Part shown: positions 51,963 to 60,473 of the stretch, piece after piece
Numbering within the stretch: position 1 is the stretch's first letter
Layout: every line of letters starts with the position of its first letter
Source of the DNA: CAYFWF01 sp964346815
GTDB taxonomy: Bacteria; Acidobacteriota; Aminicenantia; Aminicenantales; Aminicenantaceae
Length of the DNA stretch: 64,000 bases
Direction of reading: 5' to 3'
Assembly (NCBI GenBank): GCA_964346815.1
Contig: CAYFWF010000019.1
Coordinates: 1-64,000, forward strand
Translations under genes and position numbers: made by a program
The notes under the pieces: generated by a model
Seen by the model: the letters and a program-made list of their open reading frames with translations, nothing else
Told to the model about the DNA's origin: nothing
The model's database searches: none

Positions 51963-52159
51963 TTGTCCTTAGGAGGAGGCTGGGTTTCGTTGGACTTTTC
52001 ACTCTCTTTTTCTTTGGATGAGATGGATTTTTTAAAATTCTTTATGCCTTCTCCTAAAGATTTTCCCAATTCCGGGAGCCGTCGGGCCCCGAAAATGATA
52101 ACGATAATCAGGACGATGAGAAGCAGCTCTGTTGGGCCGACAGGGCCGAATAAGAACAT
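51959..52159 (-). CDS. tatA: Twin-arginine translocase subunit TatA/E
   Basis: 66 residues, the usual small size. A membrane helix (FGPVGPTELLLIVLIIVIIF) with the polar residue near its start leads to the FGARRLPELGKSLGEGIKNF amphipathic helix, then a charged tail (KKSISSKEKESEKSNET). It forms the pore for folded, cofactor-bearing proteins such as the molybdenum hydroxylase in this window. tatC is not within the window. Confidence 0.93.
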   Translation of the reverse strand: MFLFGPVGPTELLLIVLIIVIIFGARRLPELGKSLGEGIKNFKKSISSKEKESEKSNETQPPPKDK

Positions 52160-52419
52160 CAGATCCTCCTCGAGGTTATTTTCTCTTTACCGTATCCAAA
52201 TTACTTCAGTCCCTCTGAAAAGTCAAGCACACCTCTGAAGGCTGTGTGAAGATAGTCTTCTCATAAACAGAAGCTTTTCACCTGATTTCGATGGATGAAA
52301 TGACGAAATCATCCATTTTTGCTATGATTATGACTGGTTGAAAACGAAAAATGGCGATGAAAAAGAGACCGTGGCTTGGGACCTCTGAAAGAAGCAAAGC
52401 CCGGAAGGAGAAGTGAGAG

Positions 52420-53448
52420 ATGCTGCCGACCATCAAATGGGAAAAAGAAAGGCTCATTCTCATCGATCAAAGAAGACTCCCCGAGGAGGAAATGTATGTC
52501 GAGTGTACAGACTACACCCATGTCGCCCAGGCCATCGAGGATATGGCCATACGAGGGGCCCCTGCCATAGGTGTGGCAGCCGCATACGGTATTGCTCTCG
52601 GTGTGATGAACCTGACTAAGGCCGATGAACTCGAATCCAAATTCCACCAGATTCTGGCACGTCTGGAAAAAACCCGCCCCACGGCACGGAATCTCTTCTG
52701 GGCCATCGAACAAATGAGGGATGTCTTCGAGGACAACAAAAATTTGGACCTTCCTGAGCTCAAACAAAAACTTCTCCGGCAGGCTTTTGCTATCGAACAG
52801 AAAGACATCGATACAAACAAGAAAATAGGGTTGTGGGGAAGAGAACTCGTACCAGACAGATCTTCCATCCTGACCCACTGCAATGCAGGAGCCTTGGCCA
52901 CGGCCGGATATGGAACAGCGCTGGGCATCATCCGCGCAGCCGTCGAACAGGGAAAAAAGGTTAAGGTTTTCGTGGATGAAACAAGACCTTTTCTCCAAGG
53001 GGCGAGACTGACGTGCTGGGAGCTCGAAAAGGAAGATATCCCTGTGGTCCTGATTACTGACAACATGGCCGGCCATTTCATGCAAAGAGGGGCGGTCTCT
53101 GTCGTGATAACCGGAGCTGACAGAATAGCCAGGAATGGAGACACTGCCAATAAGATCGGGACGTATTCAGTTGCGGTTTTGGCAAAAGAACACAATGTCC
53201 CATTCTATATAGCGGCTCCTCTCTCCACGATTGATTTTGATCTGGCTGACGGAAGCGGAATCCCGATCGAGGAAAGAAATCCTGATGAGGTGAAAAAGGT
53301 CGGGAGACTCTGTATCTCTCCTCCTCAGGTCGAAGCACTGAATCCCGCCTTTGATGTTACGCCAGCAAAATTTATCACCGCCATCGTCACGGAACTGGGG
53401 ATCGCCAGGCCCCCTTTTGAACAGAGTCTAGGGGCCTTGGTGGAATGA
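52420..53448 (+). CDS. mtnA: S-methyl-5-thioribose-1-phosphate isomerase
   Basis: 342 residues. AIEDMAIRGAPAIGVAAAYG, the catalytic Cys154 in THCNAGALATAGYGTALG and Asp234 in GADRIARNGDTANKIGTYS are diagnostic. It converts methylthioribose-1-P to methylthioribulose-1-P in methionine salvage. AAGGAG lies nine bases before the ATG. tsaD starts one base after its stop, so they share a message. No other mtn gene is adjacent. Confidence 0.95.
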   Translation: MLPTIKWEKERLILIDQRRLPEEEMYVECTDYTHVAQAIEDMAIRGAPAIGVAAAYGIALGVMNLTKADELESKFHQILARLEKTRPTARNLFWAIEQMRDVFEDNKNLDLPELKQKLLRQAFAIEQKDIDTNKKIGLWGRELVPDRSSILTHCNAGALATAGYGTALGIIRAAVEQGKKVKVFVDETRPFLQGARLTCWELEKEDIPVVLITDNMAGHFMQRGAVSVVITGADRIARNGDTANKIGTYSVAVLAKEHNVPFYIAAPLSTIDFDLADGSGIPIEERNPDEVKKVGRLCISPPQVEALNPAFDVTPAKFITAIVTELGIARPPFEQSLGALVE

Positions 53449-53449
53449 A

Positions 53450-54451
53450 ATGCATTTTTTAGGTATAGAAACTTCCTGCGACGAAACTTCGGCTGCGGTT
53501 CTCGATCAGAAGCTCAAGATATTGAGCAATGTTGTTTTATCTCAGGACGAGATTCATGCTCCTTTTGGTGGAGTGGTACCCGAACTCGCTTCACGTCAGC
53601 ACATTCGATCCATCGGCTATGTCGTCCAGGAAAGCCTGCGGCAGGCCAGCCTCGATCTGGAGAAAATAGATGTCTATGCTGTAACCCAGGGGCCTGGCCT
53701 TATTGGATCCCTCCTTGTAGGGCTTTCTTTTGCCAAGGGCCTGGCATTTTATTTTGGTAAGCCTCTGATCCCGGTAGACCACCTCGAAGCCCACATCCAG
53801 TCAGCCTTCATGGAGGCAGAACACGTTCCCATTCCATCGCTGGCTCTACTGGTTTCAGGCGGCCATACCTCTCTCTTTTTGCTGGAGAAGAAATTCAGTT
53901 ATAAACTTATCGGGAGAACAAGGGATGATGCCGCAGGCGAGGGGCTCGATAAGATAGCTAAGTTCCTCGGATTGGGATACCCTGGGGGCCCTATTATCGA
54001 CAGGATGGCAGAGGATGGGGATCCCGGAGCATTTGCTTTTACCCTTCCCCATATGAGCGACAAAAGTCTGGACTTCAGCTTCAGCGGTCTTAAAACATCG
54101 GCTCTGAAACAAATTAAAGGAAAAGGCATAACCAAAGACCACCCTGAGCTCCTCGATTTTTTGGCGAGTTTTGAAAAAGCCGTAATCAAGGCCTTGCTGT
54201 CCAACATGAATCGTGCTGCCGGCCGGTATAAACCCAAATCTCTGATCCTCTGCGGGGGAGTGGCGAGGAATAAAAAGCTCAGACGGGATTTTAAAAAGCT
54301 TGCTCAAAAATTGAATACTCCCTCTTATATCCCTTCACCCTATCTCTGTACAGACAATGCAGCCATGGTTACAGCCTTGGCCGTGGCGAAATACAGCGAA
54401 TATCCAGAGAGGTCGTTTCCACTCGAACTGAATGCTTATCCAAGGATGTAA
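53450..54451 (+). CDS. tsaD: tRNA N6-adenosine threonylcarbamoyltransferase
   Basis: 333 residues. MHFLGIETSCDETSAAVLDQ, the metal ligands in IPVDHLEAHIQSAFM (HxxxH), VSGGHTSLFLLE, LDFSFSGLKTSAL and ILCGGVARNKKLR establish TsaD. It attaches threonylcarbamoyl to A37 of ANN-decoding tRNAs with TsaB/E, which are not in view. Translated from the mtnA message. Confidence 0.96.
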   Translation: MHFLGIETSCDETSAAVLDQKLKILSNVVLSQDEIHAPFGGVVPELASRQHIRSIGYVVQESLRQASLDLEKIDVYAVTQGPGLIGSLLVGLSFAKGLAFYFGKPLIPVDHLEAHIQSAFMEAEHVPIPSLALLVSGGHTSLFLLEKKFSYKLIGRTRDDAAGEGLDKIAKFLGLGYPGGPIIDRMAEDGDPGAFAFTLPHMSDKSLDFSFSGLKTSALKQIKGKGITKDHPELLDFLASFEKAVIKALLSNMNRAAGRYKPKSLILCGGVARNKKLRRDFKKLAQKLNTPSYIPSPYLCTDNAAMVTALAVAKYSEYPERSFPLELNAYPRM

Positions 54452-54533
54452 TCTGCCTTCCTTTTCAGATGACCTGGTTCTTATGAGAGTGGAAATGAAG
54501 GTATCTCCGGGGCCGTATCGAGAAATGGCAGAA

Positions 54534-56903
54534 TTAGACCTGGGGTATTATTTTGAAGAGGAAGGGTTTCGAGAATGCTATGACGCCTGCTTTTCTCTTT
54601 AAATATATACTCAGGCGATAGAGACGTGTGTTTTTAAATTTATAGGATGGAGGAGATGGCAGGTGCAGACTCTTTATTTCGAAATCAGTCTCTCCTTTGA
54701 AGAGATTCTGGTCAAAAAGGCTCAGCTCCACATCAAAAATTCCCTCCTCGGATCCAAATTCTAATCGGAATTCTTCGATTTTGCGCCATGAAGTGAAGTG
54801 GAAGATGTAAGGACGGTTATCCCTGGGCAGATGGAAGGTCCCGGGTCCTATCATCTGGGCTACTCGCCCTAGAGAGTAAAACCGAATTTTTAATCCCGAA
54901 GGATACTTAATGTCCGTGGGATAAAGGAGTACTGTGCGGGGATAGAGCACCAGCCAGAAAAAAATTGTAAGGAGGCAAACCCCTGCGATGATCATATGAT
55001 GAGACAATTTCATTTGAAAATCGTGCTTTTTAACTGCCATATAGAGAACTATAAAAAGGAGAAGGCCGCCGATCCAGGCATAATTGGGAGTCCATTGGGA
55101 ATTGTCCAGCTTCAGGAAAGAAGGCAGATACTGGGGGAGGAAGAAGTGGAGATTGCTTAGCAGGAGGAACAACCTTCCTGCTCTCTCTGTCACTCCGGTT
55201 GTCGTGAGTTGATAGAGAGCCAGCGGGTGTTTCAGAAGCAGAATGACGAAAACAAAACTCAGAAAGGCAAATAAGCTGAGAAGGACAGAAAATATTTTTT
55301 TCGCATTAAAGGCCAGAAAATAACCTAGAAATACAGCCAAAGCCCAGGATACGGAGACCAGCGGGCGTGCCTGAGGAGCATAACTGGTTCTTTGTGTCAG
55401 CAGAGCCGAATTCAAGATGTAAGGAGAAGTGAGAAACAGGATCAGGAGAAAAGAGCGGAGGTTTCTTTTCATCGCCTCCACGCATCCGAGGAAGGCGAAA
55501 AAATAGACAGGGGCATACAGAAGCAGCCCGTCTCGCTGGTCGAAGAAATATCCGGCAAGCGTTTCCAATTTAAGATGGAGGGGAATGTCTGATAGGATAG
55601 ACTTGAAATAAGCGAATGATTCCTGAACAGTTGTTGCGCCCTTTATACTCACTGATAGGAGAGAAACCGAGCCGTATACGAAGTACTGAAACAGAAGATG
55701 AAGGAAGAAGAGAACGAAAAAAGGGGCCAAAAAGTAGAGAATGTGCCACCTCGCTCGATATTTTCTGATCAAGATCCAGACAGCATAGATAAGGAAGGGG
55801 GCAAGAATAAAAACGTATTTGATCGCGTGGAACCAAATGAAACAGGAAATCAGGAGGCCGATAAAGACCATCGATGCTTTCGACAAACGGGAAGAGAACC
55901 GCAGCAGACGAAAAACGGTGAGTGAAAACAGTGCGATGATGATTTCCGGATAAATATGGAGGGAATAAAAAAACACCGGGGAGGAAAAGCTGTAAATCAA
56001 CCAGCCACCGAGAGCAAGCTTTTCGTTTTTCCATTCCTGGAAAAGATAAAGAAAAATCTGAACTCCGAGGAGAGCGCCAAAAATACTCATCCCAAAACGA
56101 AGGAAAAAAACGAGAGACTTTCCCCCGAATAAAGACCCCAAAGCGTAGAAAGGAACAAGGAGAAAAGATGTTCCAGGCGAATGAAAAGAGTACCGACCTC
56201 CCGTTCCAGGAGCAGTGTGTGGCATGATATTGACTTGGGCCAGCATGGTTTTTCTGTAGTCTTTGTTGGCATAATTATTTTCCAGATCGATGTCTCCATC
56301 TGCCAATAGACTCTGGGTAATGATAAGGTAGTGGGGTTCGTCGCCGGCAAATGTCTGTCCAGAAGAGGTTAGAAGAACGGACCCTGAGTTATATACAAAC
56401 AAGGAGATCGCGAACAATATGAGCAATTTTTTTTTAATCGAGAGGAGAGAAAGTCTTTCTTTTATGCCCTTGATGGTTGAGTTCTTTTCTCTAGAGATTG
56501 GGCGTAGAGAGGCAGTCTTTAAGTAGAGAAACGAGCCGAAAATCGACCAGAAAAAAATTGTTGTTCGGGTGCGCAGGTCGTCAGCATCCAGATAGAAAAG
56601 GAGGAGCAAAGGCAGCAGGATGAGAAATAGAAGAGGGAGGTAGGTTAAAAAATCCCGGTCCATAGCTTTTGGGAAGAGGATCTTATGCATATTCGCCGCT
56701 GCTCTTGAACAGCCCATCCAGACTCCGAAAAGCAGGAAAAAGAACAGAATGCCTTGGATCAAGAAAGGGAATATCTTGAGAGTTAAACGATGCGATTGGA
56801 ATGTAAATGTGGAAAGCTGATCATAGAAGAGAACAGAAAGACTGAGCAGAAAAGCGAGAACGAAAAAAAGGAGGAGACGAAGGAGATGCCAGTTTTTCTT
56901 CAT
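54534..56903 (-). CDS. GT-C-fold membrane glycosyltransferase-like protein
   Basis: 789 residues with about 12 membrane helices, followed by a C-terminal beta domain (FEIKSLHLPSPPSYKFKNTR). After helix 4 or so comes TFAGDEPHYLIITQSLLADG: the acidic DE-x-x-Y loop typical of lipid-phosphosugar-dependent GT-C enzymes (GT39/GT83 style). It is followed by HTAPGTGGRYSFHSPGTSFL. It would transfer a sugar from a polyprenyl donor on the periplasmic side. TTGACA/TATTAG sit upstream with only nine bases between the -10 and the ATG, and a palindrome covers the -10. Divergent to the GT2 gene. Confidence 0.72.
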   Translation of the reverse strand: MKKNWHLLRLLLFFVLAFLLSLSVLFYDQLSTFTFQSHRLTLKIFPFLIQGILFFFLLFGVWMGCSRAAANMHKILFPKAMDRDFLTYLPLLFLILLPLLLLFYLDADDLRTRTTIFFWSIFGSFLYLKTASLRPISREKNSTIKGIKERLSLLSIKKKLLILFAISLFVYNSGSVLLTSSGQTFAGDEPHYLIITQSLLADGDIDLENNYANKDYRKTMLAQVNIMPHTAPGTGGRYSFHSPGTSFLLVPFYALGSLFGGKSLVFFLRFGMSIFGALLGVQIFLYLFQEWKNEKLALGGWLIYSFSSPVFFYSLHIYPEIIIALFSLTVFRLLRFSSRLSKASMVFIGLLISCFIWFHAIKYVFILAPFLIYAVWILIRKYRARWHILYFLAPFFVLFFLHLLFQYFVYGSVSLLSVSIKGATTVQESFAYFKSILSDIPLHLKLETLAGYFFDQRDGLLLYAPVYFFAFLGCVEAMKRNLRSFLLILFLTSPYILNSALLTQRTSYAPQARPLVSVSWALAVFLGYFLAFNAKKIFSVLLSLFAFLSFVFVILLLKHPLALYQLTTTGVTERAGRLFLLLSNLHFFLPQYLPSFLKLDNSQWTPNYAWIGGLLLFIVLYMAVKKHDFQMKLSHHMIIAGVCLLTIFFWLVLYPRTVLLYPTDIKYPSGLKIRFYSLGRVAQMIGPGTFHLPRDNRPYIFHFTSWRKIEEFRLEFGSEEGIFDVELSLFDQNLFKGETDFEIKSLHLPSPPSYKFKNTRLYRLSIYLKRKAGVIAFSKPFLFKIIPQV

Positions 56904-56908
56904 CTGTT

Positions 56909-56941
56909 TTGACTAATAGTCAATTGTTTCTGAATTGTCAA
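56909..56941 (-). promoter_or_regulatory. GT-C gene promoter with overlapping palindrome
   Basis: On the minus strand: TTGACA (56936-56941), 17 bases, TATTAG (56913-56918), nine bases to the ATG. TTGACTAATAGTCAA (56909-56923), with 7-base perfect arms, covers the -10, as an operator would. Confidence 0.65.
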
Positions 56942-56954
56942 GAAAGGATATGGC

Positions 56955-56984
56955 TTTAACCTGGTTATGAAAATGTGATATTAT
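56955..56984 (+). promoter_or_regulatory. Leaderless promoter of the GT2 operon
   Basis: TTTAAC (56955-56960), 18 bases, TATTAT (56979-56984), seven bases to ATG 56992. No ribosome site. Confidence 0.55.
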
Positions 56985-56991
56985 TGGATCA

Positions 56992-57765
56992 ATGGAAATA
57001 TCAGCCGTTATCATCACTTATAATGAGGAAAAGCGCCTCGAACCGGCACTGAAAAGCTTGGAAGGAATCTCCGAGGAGATCGTCGTGGTGGACAGATACA
57101 GCGATGATGAGACGGTCAAGATCGCCAAAAGATATACGGATCGTGTTTTTCAGAGGAAGTGGACAAATTTCGCTGATCAGAAGAATTTTGCCAACAGCAA
57201 AGCCAGGTTTCCATGGATTCTTTCCTTGGATGCGGATGAGAGGCTTTCCCCAAAGCTCAAAGAGGAGATCGGACATTTAAAAGAACAGGAGCCCGGATGC
57301 TCTGGCTTTTCTATGCCCAGGAAGGTTTTTTACTTAGGACGATGGATTCGCCATTCAGGGTGGTATCCGGATCGAAAAATCCGCCTCTTCCAAAGGGAGA
57401 AAGCACGCTGGGAAGGAAAGTATGTCCATGAGAAACTTGTGATTGAAGGTGAGGTCCGAAAGCTGCTCGGTTCCATCCATCATTTTACTTATCGCAACAT
57501 TGCCGACCACCTCAGAAGGATCAATACATTCTCCGATCTTGGGGCCCAAAAGCTCTATGCACAAAACAAAAAATCCCGATGGTATCATCTGCTTTTTCTT
57601 CCTTTTTTTAGGTTCTTGAGAGCCTATTTACTGAAAGCTGGCTTCATGGATGGTTTTGCGGGGTTTGTCATATCTGCGCTAGAAGGGTACTCGGTGTTTG
57701 CCCGTTATGCAAAACTCAAGGAGATTTGGAAAAAAGGAGAAAGAATTGAGCCTCTTCCAAATTGA
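56992..57765 (+). CDS. Family 2 glycosyltransferase (LPS-core WaaE-like)
   Basis: 257 residues, GT-A fold: MEISAVIITYNEEKRLEPAL, EIVVVDRYSDDETVKIAKRY, WILSLDADERLSPKLKEEI (the DxD metal motif) and YPDRKIRLFQREKARWEGKY. The tail (YHLLFLPFFRFLRAYLLKAG) binds the membrane. This is the WaaE/KdtX group that adds hexoses to LPS inner core. First gene of a three-gene overlapping operon. Confidence 0.88.
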   Translation: MEISAVIITYNEEKRLEPALKSLEGISEEIVVVDRYSDDETVKIAKRYTDRVFQRKWTNFADQKNFANSKARFPWILSLDADERLSPKLKEEIGHLKEQEPGCSGFSMPRKVFYLGRWIRHSGWYPDRKIRLFQREKARWEGKYVHEKLVIEGEVRKLLGSIHHFTYRNIADHLRRINTFSDLGAQKLYAQNKKSRWYHLLFLPFFRFLRAYLLKAGFMDGFAGFVISALEGYSVFARYAKLKEIWKKGERIEPLPN

Positions 57766-58855
57766 CGCAGAAGGGGAGTGGAGAGGAGAGCAAAGTCGGT
57801 CCTTTTTCATTGCCAAGGAGCTTGCACGTAAGGGCTACCGCTTCCGATTCGTTGTCCAGCCCGGCAGTCCCCTTCAAAATAAAGCTTCTGAAGTCGGGCT
57901 GCCTGTTCTTCCGGTTAAAATATCGAGTAAAGGAAGCCTGTTCTCTGTGCTCCGGTTATACAGGGCAATGAAACGGGCAAACTGCCAGTTGGTTCATTTC
58001 CACGATGATCTTTCAGTGGCTGTCGGCTCGGCTGCGGCTTCCTTAGCCAAGGTTTCTCTGAGAGTGGCTTCAGGTCCGGAAGTCTTATCTCGGAAGACAT
58101 ACAGTCTCTTCCACCGCAAATATAAGAAGGATATAGATGCCGTCATCGCAAGTTCCCAGGAGGTGGAAAAAGATTTTGTCTCCGGTGGGATGGATTCTCC
58201 TCTCATCGAGGTCATACCTTTTGGAATGGATTTTTCCCCTTATCAGGAAAATGCCAAAAAAGACTATCTTTATCAGGAGCTGGGTTTTGGTCCGGATGAT
58301 TTCCTTGTCGGAGTCATGTTTCAGCTCGGCGATCAGAAAATGGTCAGATATTTGCTCCGGGCCGCAAGATATTTGAGGGAACATTCCTCCAGGATAAAAG
58401 TTGTTATTCTGGGAGAAGGTCCGGTGAGCATGGATCTCGAAAGAGAGTTCCTTGAAATCGAGGGGGAGGAGCTGGCTTTCTTTTTAGGATATCAGGAAGA
58501 TTCGCCCCGGGTATTCGGATCTCTTGATGTGTTCGTTTGTTCTTCTGGTTTCGAGAACGGGAATCACGGCCTTGTCGAAGCCATGGCCTGCGGACTTCCG
58601 GTTGTATTCACTCGATCGGGTGATGTACCAGAGGCAGTCAAACACAGAAAGACAGGGATGATTGTGTCTCCTCGCAGTCCCAAAGTACTGGCTAATGCGG
58701 TTATCGGACTTTTTGAGGATAAGGAGCTGGCAGCACGTTTAGGCCAGAAAGCTTATGAATTCGTTTTCGATAAGCTTTCTGCGGAGGCTATGGCATCGAG
58801 AGCCATTGAGATGTATGAGACCCTGGCAAAAAAAAGGGGAGTGAGACTTGGGTAG
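57746..58855 (+). CDS. Family 4 glycosyltransferase (GT-B)
   Basis: The TTG at 57746, five bases after AAGGAGA, is the start; it overlaps the upstream gene by 20 bases. 369 residues: FQIDAEGEWRGEQSRSFFIA, LVHFHDDLSVAVGSAAASLA, VIPFGMDFSPYQENAKKDYL and the nucleotide-sugar site VFVCSSGFENGNHGLVEAMA, CGLPVVFTRSGDVPEAV. It transfers a sugar from an NDP donor during surface-glycan assembly. Its stop overlaps the next start by eight bases. Confidence 0.87.
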   Translation: MSLFQIDAEGEWRGEQSRSFFIAKELARKGYRFRFVVQPGSPLQNKASEVGLPVLPVKISSKGSLFSVLRLYRAMKRANCQLVHFHDDLSVAVGSAAASLAKVSLRVASGPEVLSRKTYSLFHRKYKKDIDAVIASSQEVEKDFVSGGMDSPLIEVIPFGMDFSPYQENAKKDYLYQELGFGPDDFLVGVMFQLGDQKMVRYLLRAARYLREHSSRIKVVILGEGPVSMDLEREFLEIEGEELAFFLGYQEDSPRVFGSLDVFVCSSGFENGNHGLVEAMACGLPVVFTRSGDVPEAVKHRKTGMIVSPRSPKVLANAVIGLFEDKELAARLGQKAYEFVFDKLSAEAMASRAIEMYETLAKKRGVRLG

Positions 58856-59981
58856 CGATGGATTGGAAATCGACAGGATTGAGCTGTATCTCTTGAGCCT
58901 TCCTTATGTTCATTTTTTTGAAACTAGCCTTGGCCGGGAAGAAGAGCGAACTTTCATCCTTGTGAAACTCTATGCCGACGGATTATGTGGATACGGCGAA
59001 GTCGTTGCGGGTAAATCGCCACTGTACAGTTATGAGACCGTATCTACTGCCTGGCACATCCTGAAAGAATTTTTGATTCCTCAGGTTTTTCATCACACCT
59101 TGTTCCATCCTCTAGATTTCTATGAAAAAGCCAGAATTTACAGAGGACATCCAATGGCGAAAGCAGGGATGGAACTTGCCTTGTGGGATCTGGAAGCAAA
59201 ACGGAAGAATCTCCCTCTTTGGAATCTCTATGGAGGGATAAACAAAGAGATTCCATCAGGCGTCAGCATTGGAATACAGGATACTGAAACACAGCTCTTG
59301 GAGAGAATTCAAACCTTCCTCGGAGAAGGATACCGGAGAATCAAGATCAAAATAAAGCCATCCTGGGATGTCGCTGTCTGCAGAAAAGTTCGAAAGAGTT
59401 TTCCTGAGATCTCTCTCCAGGTGGATGCAAACGGAGCTTACACTTTGCAGGACAAAGAGCATCTCAAGAAGCTGGATGAATTCGATTTAGTGATGGTGGA
59501 ACAGCCGTTCGCTCCCTATGATTTGTGGGATCACAGCCGCCTGCAGAGGGAGATGAAGACCCCTCTATGCTTGGATGAGAGCATCTATAATATGGATTCA
59601 TCGCGGAAAGCTCTGGAGATGGGAAGCTGCCGGGTCATCAACATAAAGGTAGGTCGGGTGAGCGGTGTGGTCGAAGCCAGGAAGATCCATGATTTCTGCC
59701 AGAAAAACTCGATACCTGTCTGGTGTGGCGGCATGCTGGAGTCCGGCATAGGGAGAGCCCATAATATCCATCTGTCCACTCTTCCGAACTTTAAATTTCC
59801 GGCCGATCTTTCAGCGAGCAGGAGGTACTATACTGAAGATCTGATCGAGCCGCCCATCGATCTTACTCCACAGGGAACGGTCAGGGTCCCCGAGCTTCCC
59901 GGGCTAGGAGTTTTCCCTCAGGAGGAGAGAATCACGAGGGCCACTCAATTCCATGAAGTCTTCAAGAAGAGTGATTTTTAA
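58848..59981 (+). CDS. Enolase-superfamily enzyme, MenC/N-acylamino-acid-racemase type
   Basis: TTG 58848 lies six bases after AGGGGAG. 377 residues with the o-succinylbenzoate-synthase/NSAR signature: catalytic Lys pair in YRRIKIKIKP, metal ligands in LQVDANGAYT, VEQPF and LCLDESI, second-half Lys in INIKVGRVSG, and GGMLESGIGRAHN. It could make succinylbenzoate for menaquinone or epimerise an N-acyl amino acid or dipeptide. No other men gene is near. The overlap with two glycosyltransferase genes rather suggests racemisation of a substituent or wall amino acid. Confidence 0.82.
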   Translation: MGSDGLEIDRIELYLLSLPYVHFFETSLGREEERTFILVKLYADGLCGYGEVVAGKSPLYSYETVSTAWHILKEFLIPQVFHHTLFHPLDFYEKARIYRGHPMAKAGMELALWDLEAKRKNLPLWNLYGGINKEIPSGVSIGIQDTETQLLERIQTFLGEGYRRIKIKIKPSWDVAVCRKVRKSFPEISLQVDANGAYTLQDKEHLKKLDEFDLVMVEQPFAPYDLWDHSRLQREMKTPLCLDESIYNMDSSRKALEMGSCRVINIKVGRVSGVVEARKIHDFCQKNSIPVWCGGMLESGIGRAHNIHLSTLPNFKFPADLSASRRYYTEDLIEPPIDLTPQGTVRVPELPGLGVFPQEERITRATQFHEVFKKSDF

Positions 59982-60087
59982 AAATATATAAACCATTCTT
60001 TGGAGAATATCGTATAAGCTGGTGAATAATAATTCCGGAAGCAGCTCTGGAGGTTGAAATAAAATATTCTTAAAGGGAGGTATAAAA

Positions 60088-60465
60088 TTGAAAGACAGAC
60101 CGATGTCAAGGCAAATTTTGCTTGTTCTGGCCGTCATGCTTGTGTTTAGCGTTTCCTTGGCCCAGGAGAAGCCAAAGACTAAGGAAGTTTCGGTTAATCC
60201 TATCGTTTCGTTAGCCAAGGCCATGACCGATCGTATTGCGAATAATCTTCATGTGGAAAAAGCGGTTGGCGAACCGATCAAGGTTGGAAAGGTTACCATC
60301 CTGCCGATCATCATGATCGATGTCGGATTTGGCGGTGGGGGAGGCGGACCTCAGATGGCCGCTCAAGGATTTGGGATGGGCGGCGAGGCCAGGCCTTTGG
60401 GATTCGTCGTCATCAGCAAAACGGGCACAAGGTTCATTCCGGTAGGGAAAGTCCCCAGGAAGTGA
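60088..60465 (+). CDS. Exported GerW-like protein
   Basis: TTG 60088 lies seven bases after AGGGAGG; ATG 60103 in frame is the alternative. 125 residues: a signal peptide (QILLVLAVMLVFSVSLAQE), then a GerW/YtfJ fold with LHVEKAVGEPIKVGKVTILP, IIMIDVGFGGGGGG, a Met/Gly-rich loop and LGFVVISKTGTRFIPV. GerW proteins are normally cytoplasmic and linked to sporulation; this one is secreted in a diderm. It is followed by a paralog whose gene starts nine bases after its stop. Confidence 0.78.
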   Translation: MKDRPMSRQILLVLAVMLVFSVSLAQEKPKTKEVSVNPIVSLAKAMTDRIANNLHVEKAVGEPIKVGKVTILPIIMIDVGFGGGGGGPQMAAQGFGMGGEARPLGFVVISKTGTRFIPVGKVPRK

Positions 60466-60473
60466 GGAAAAAG

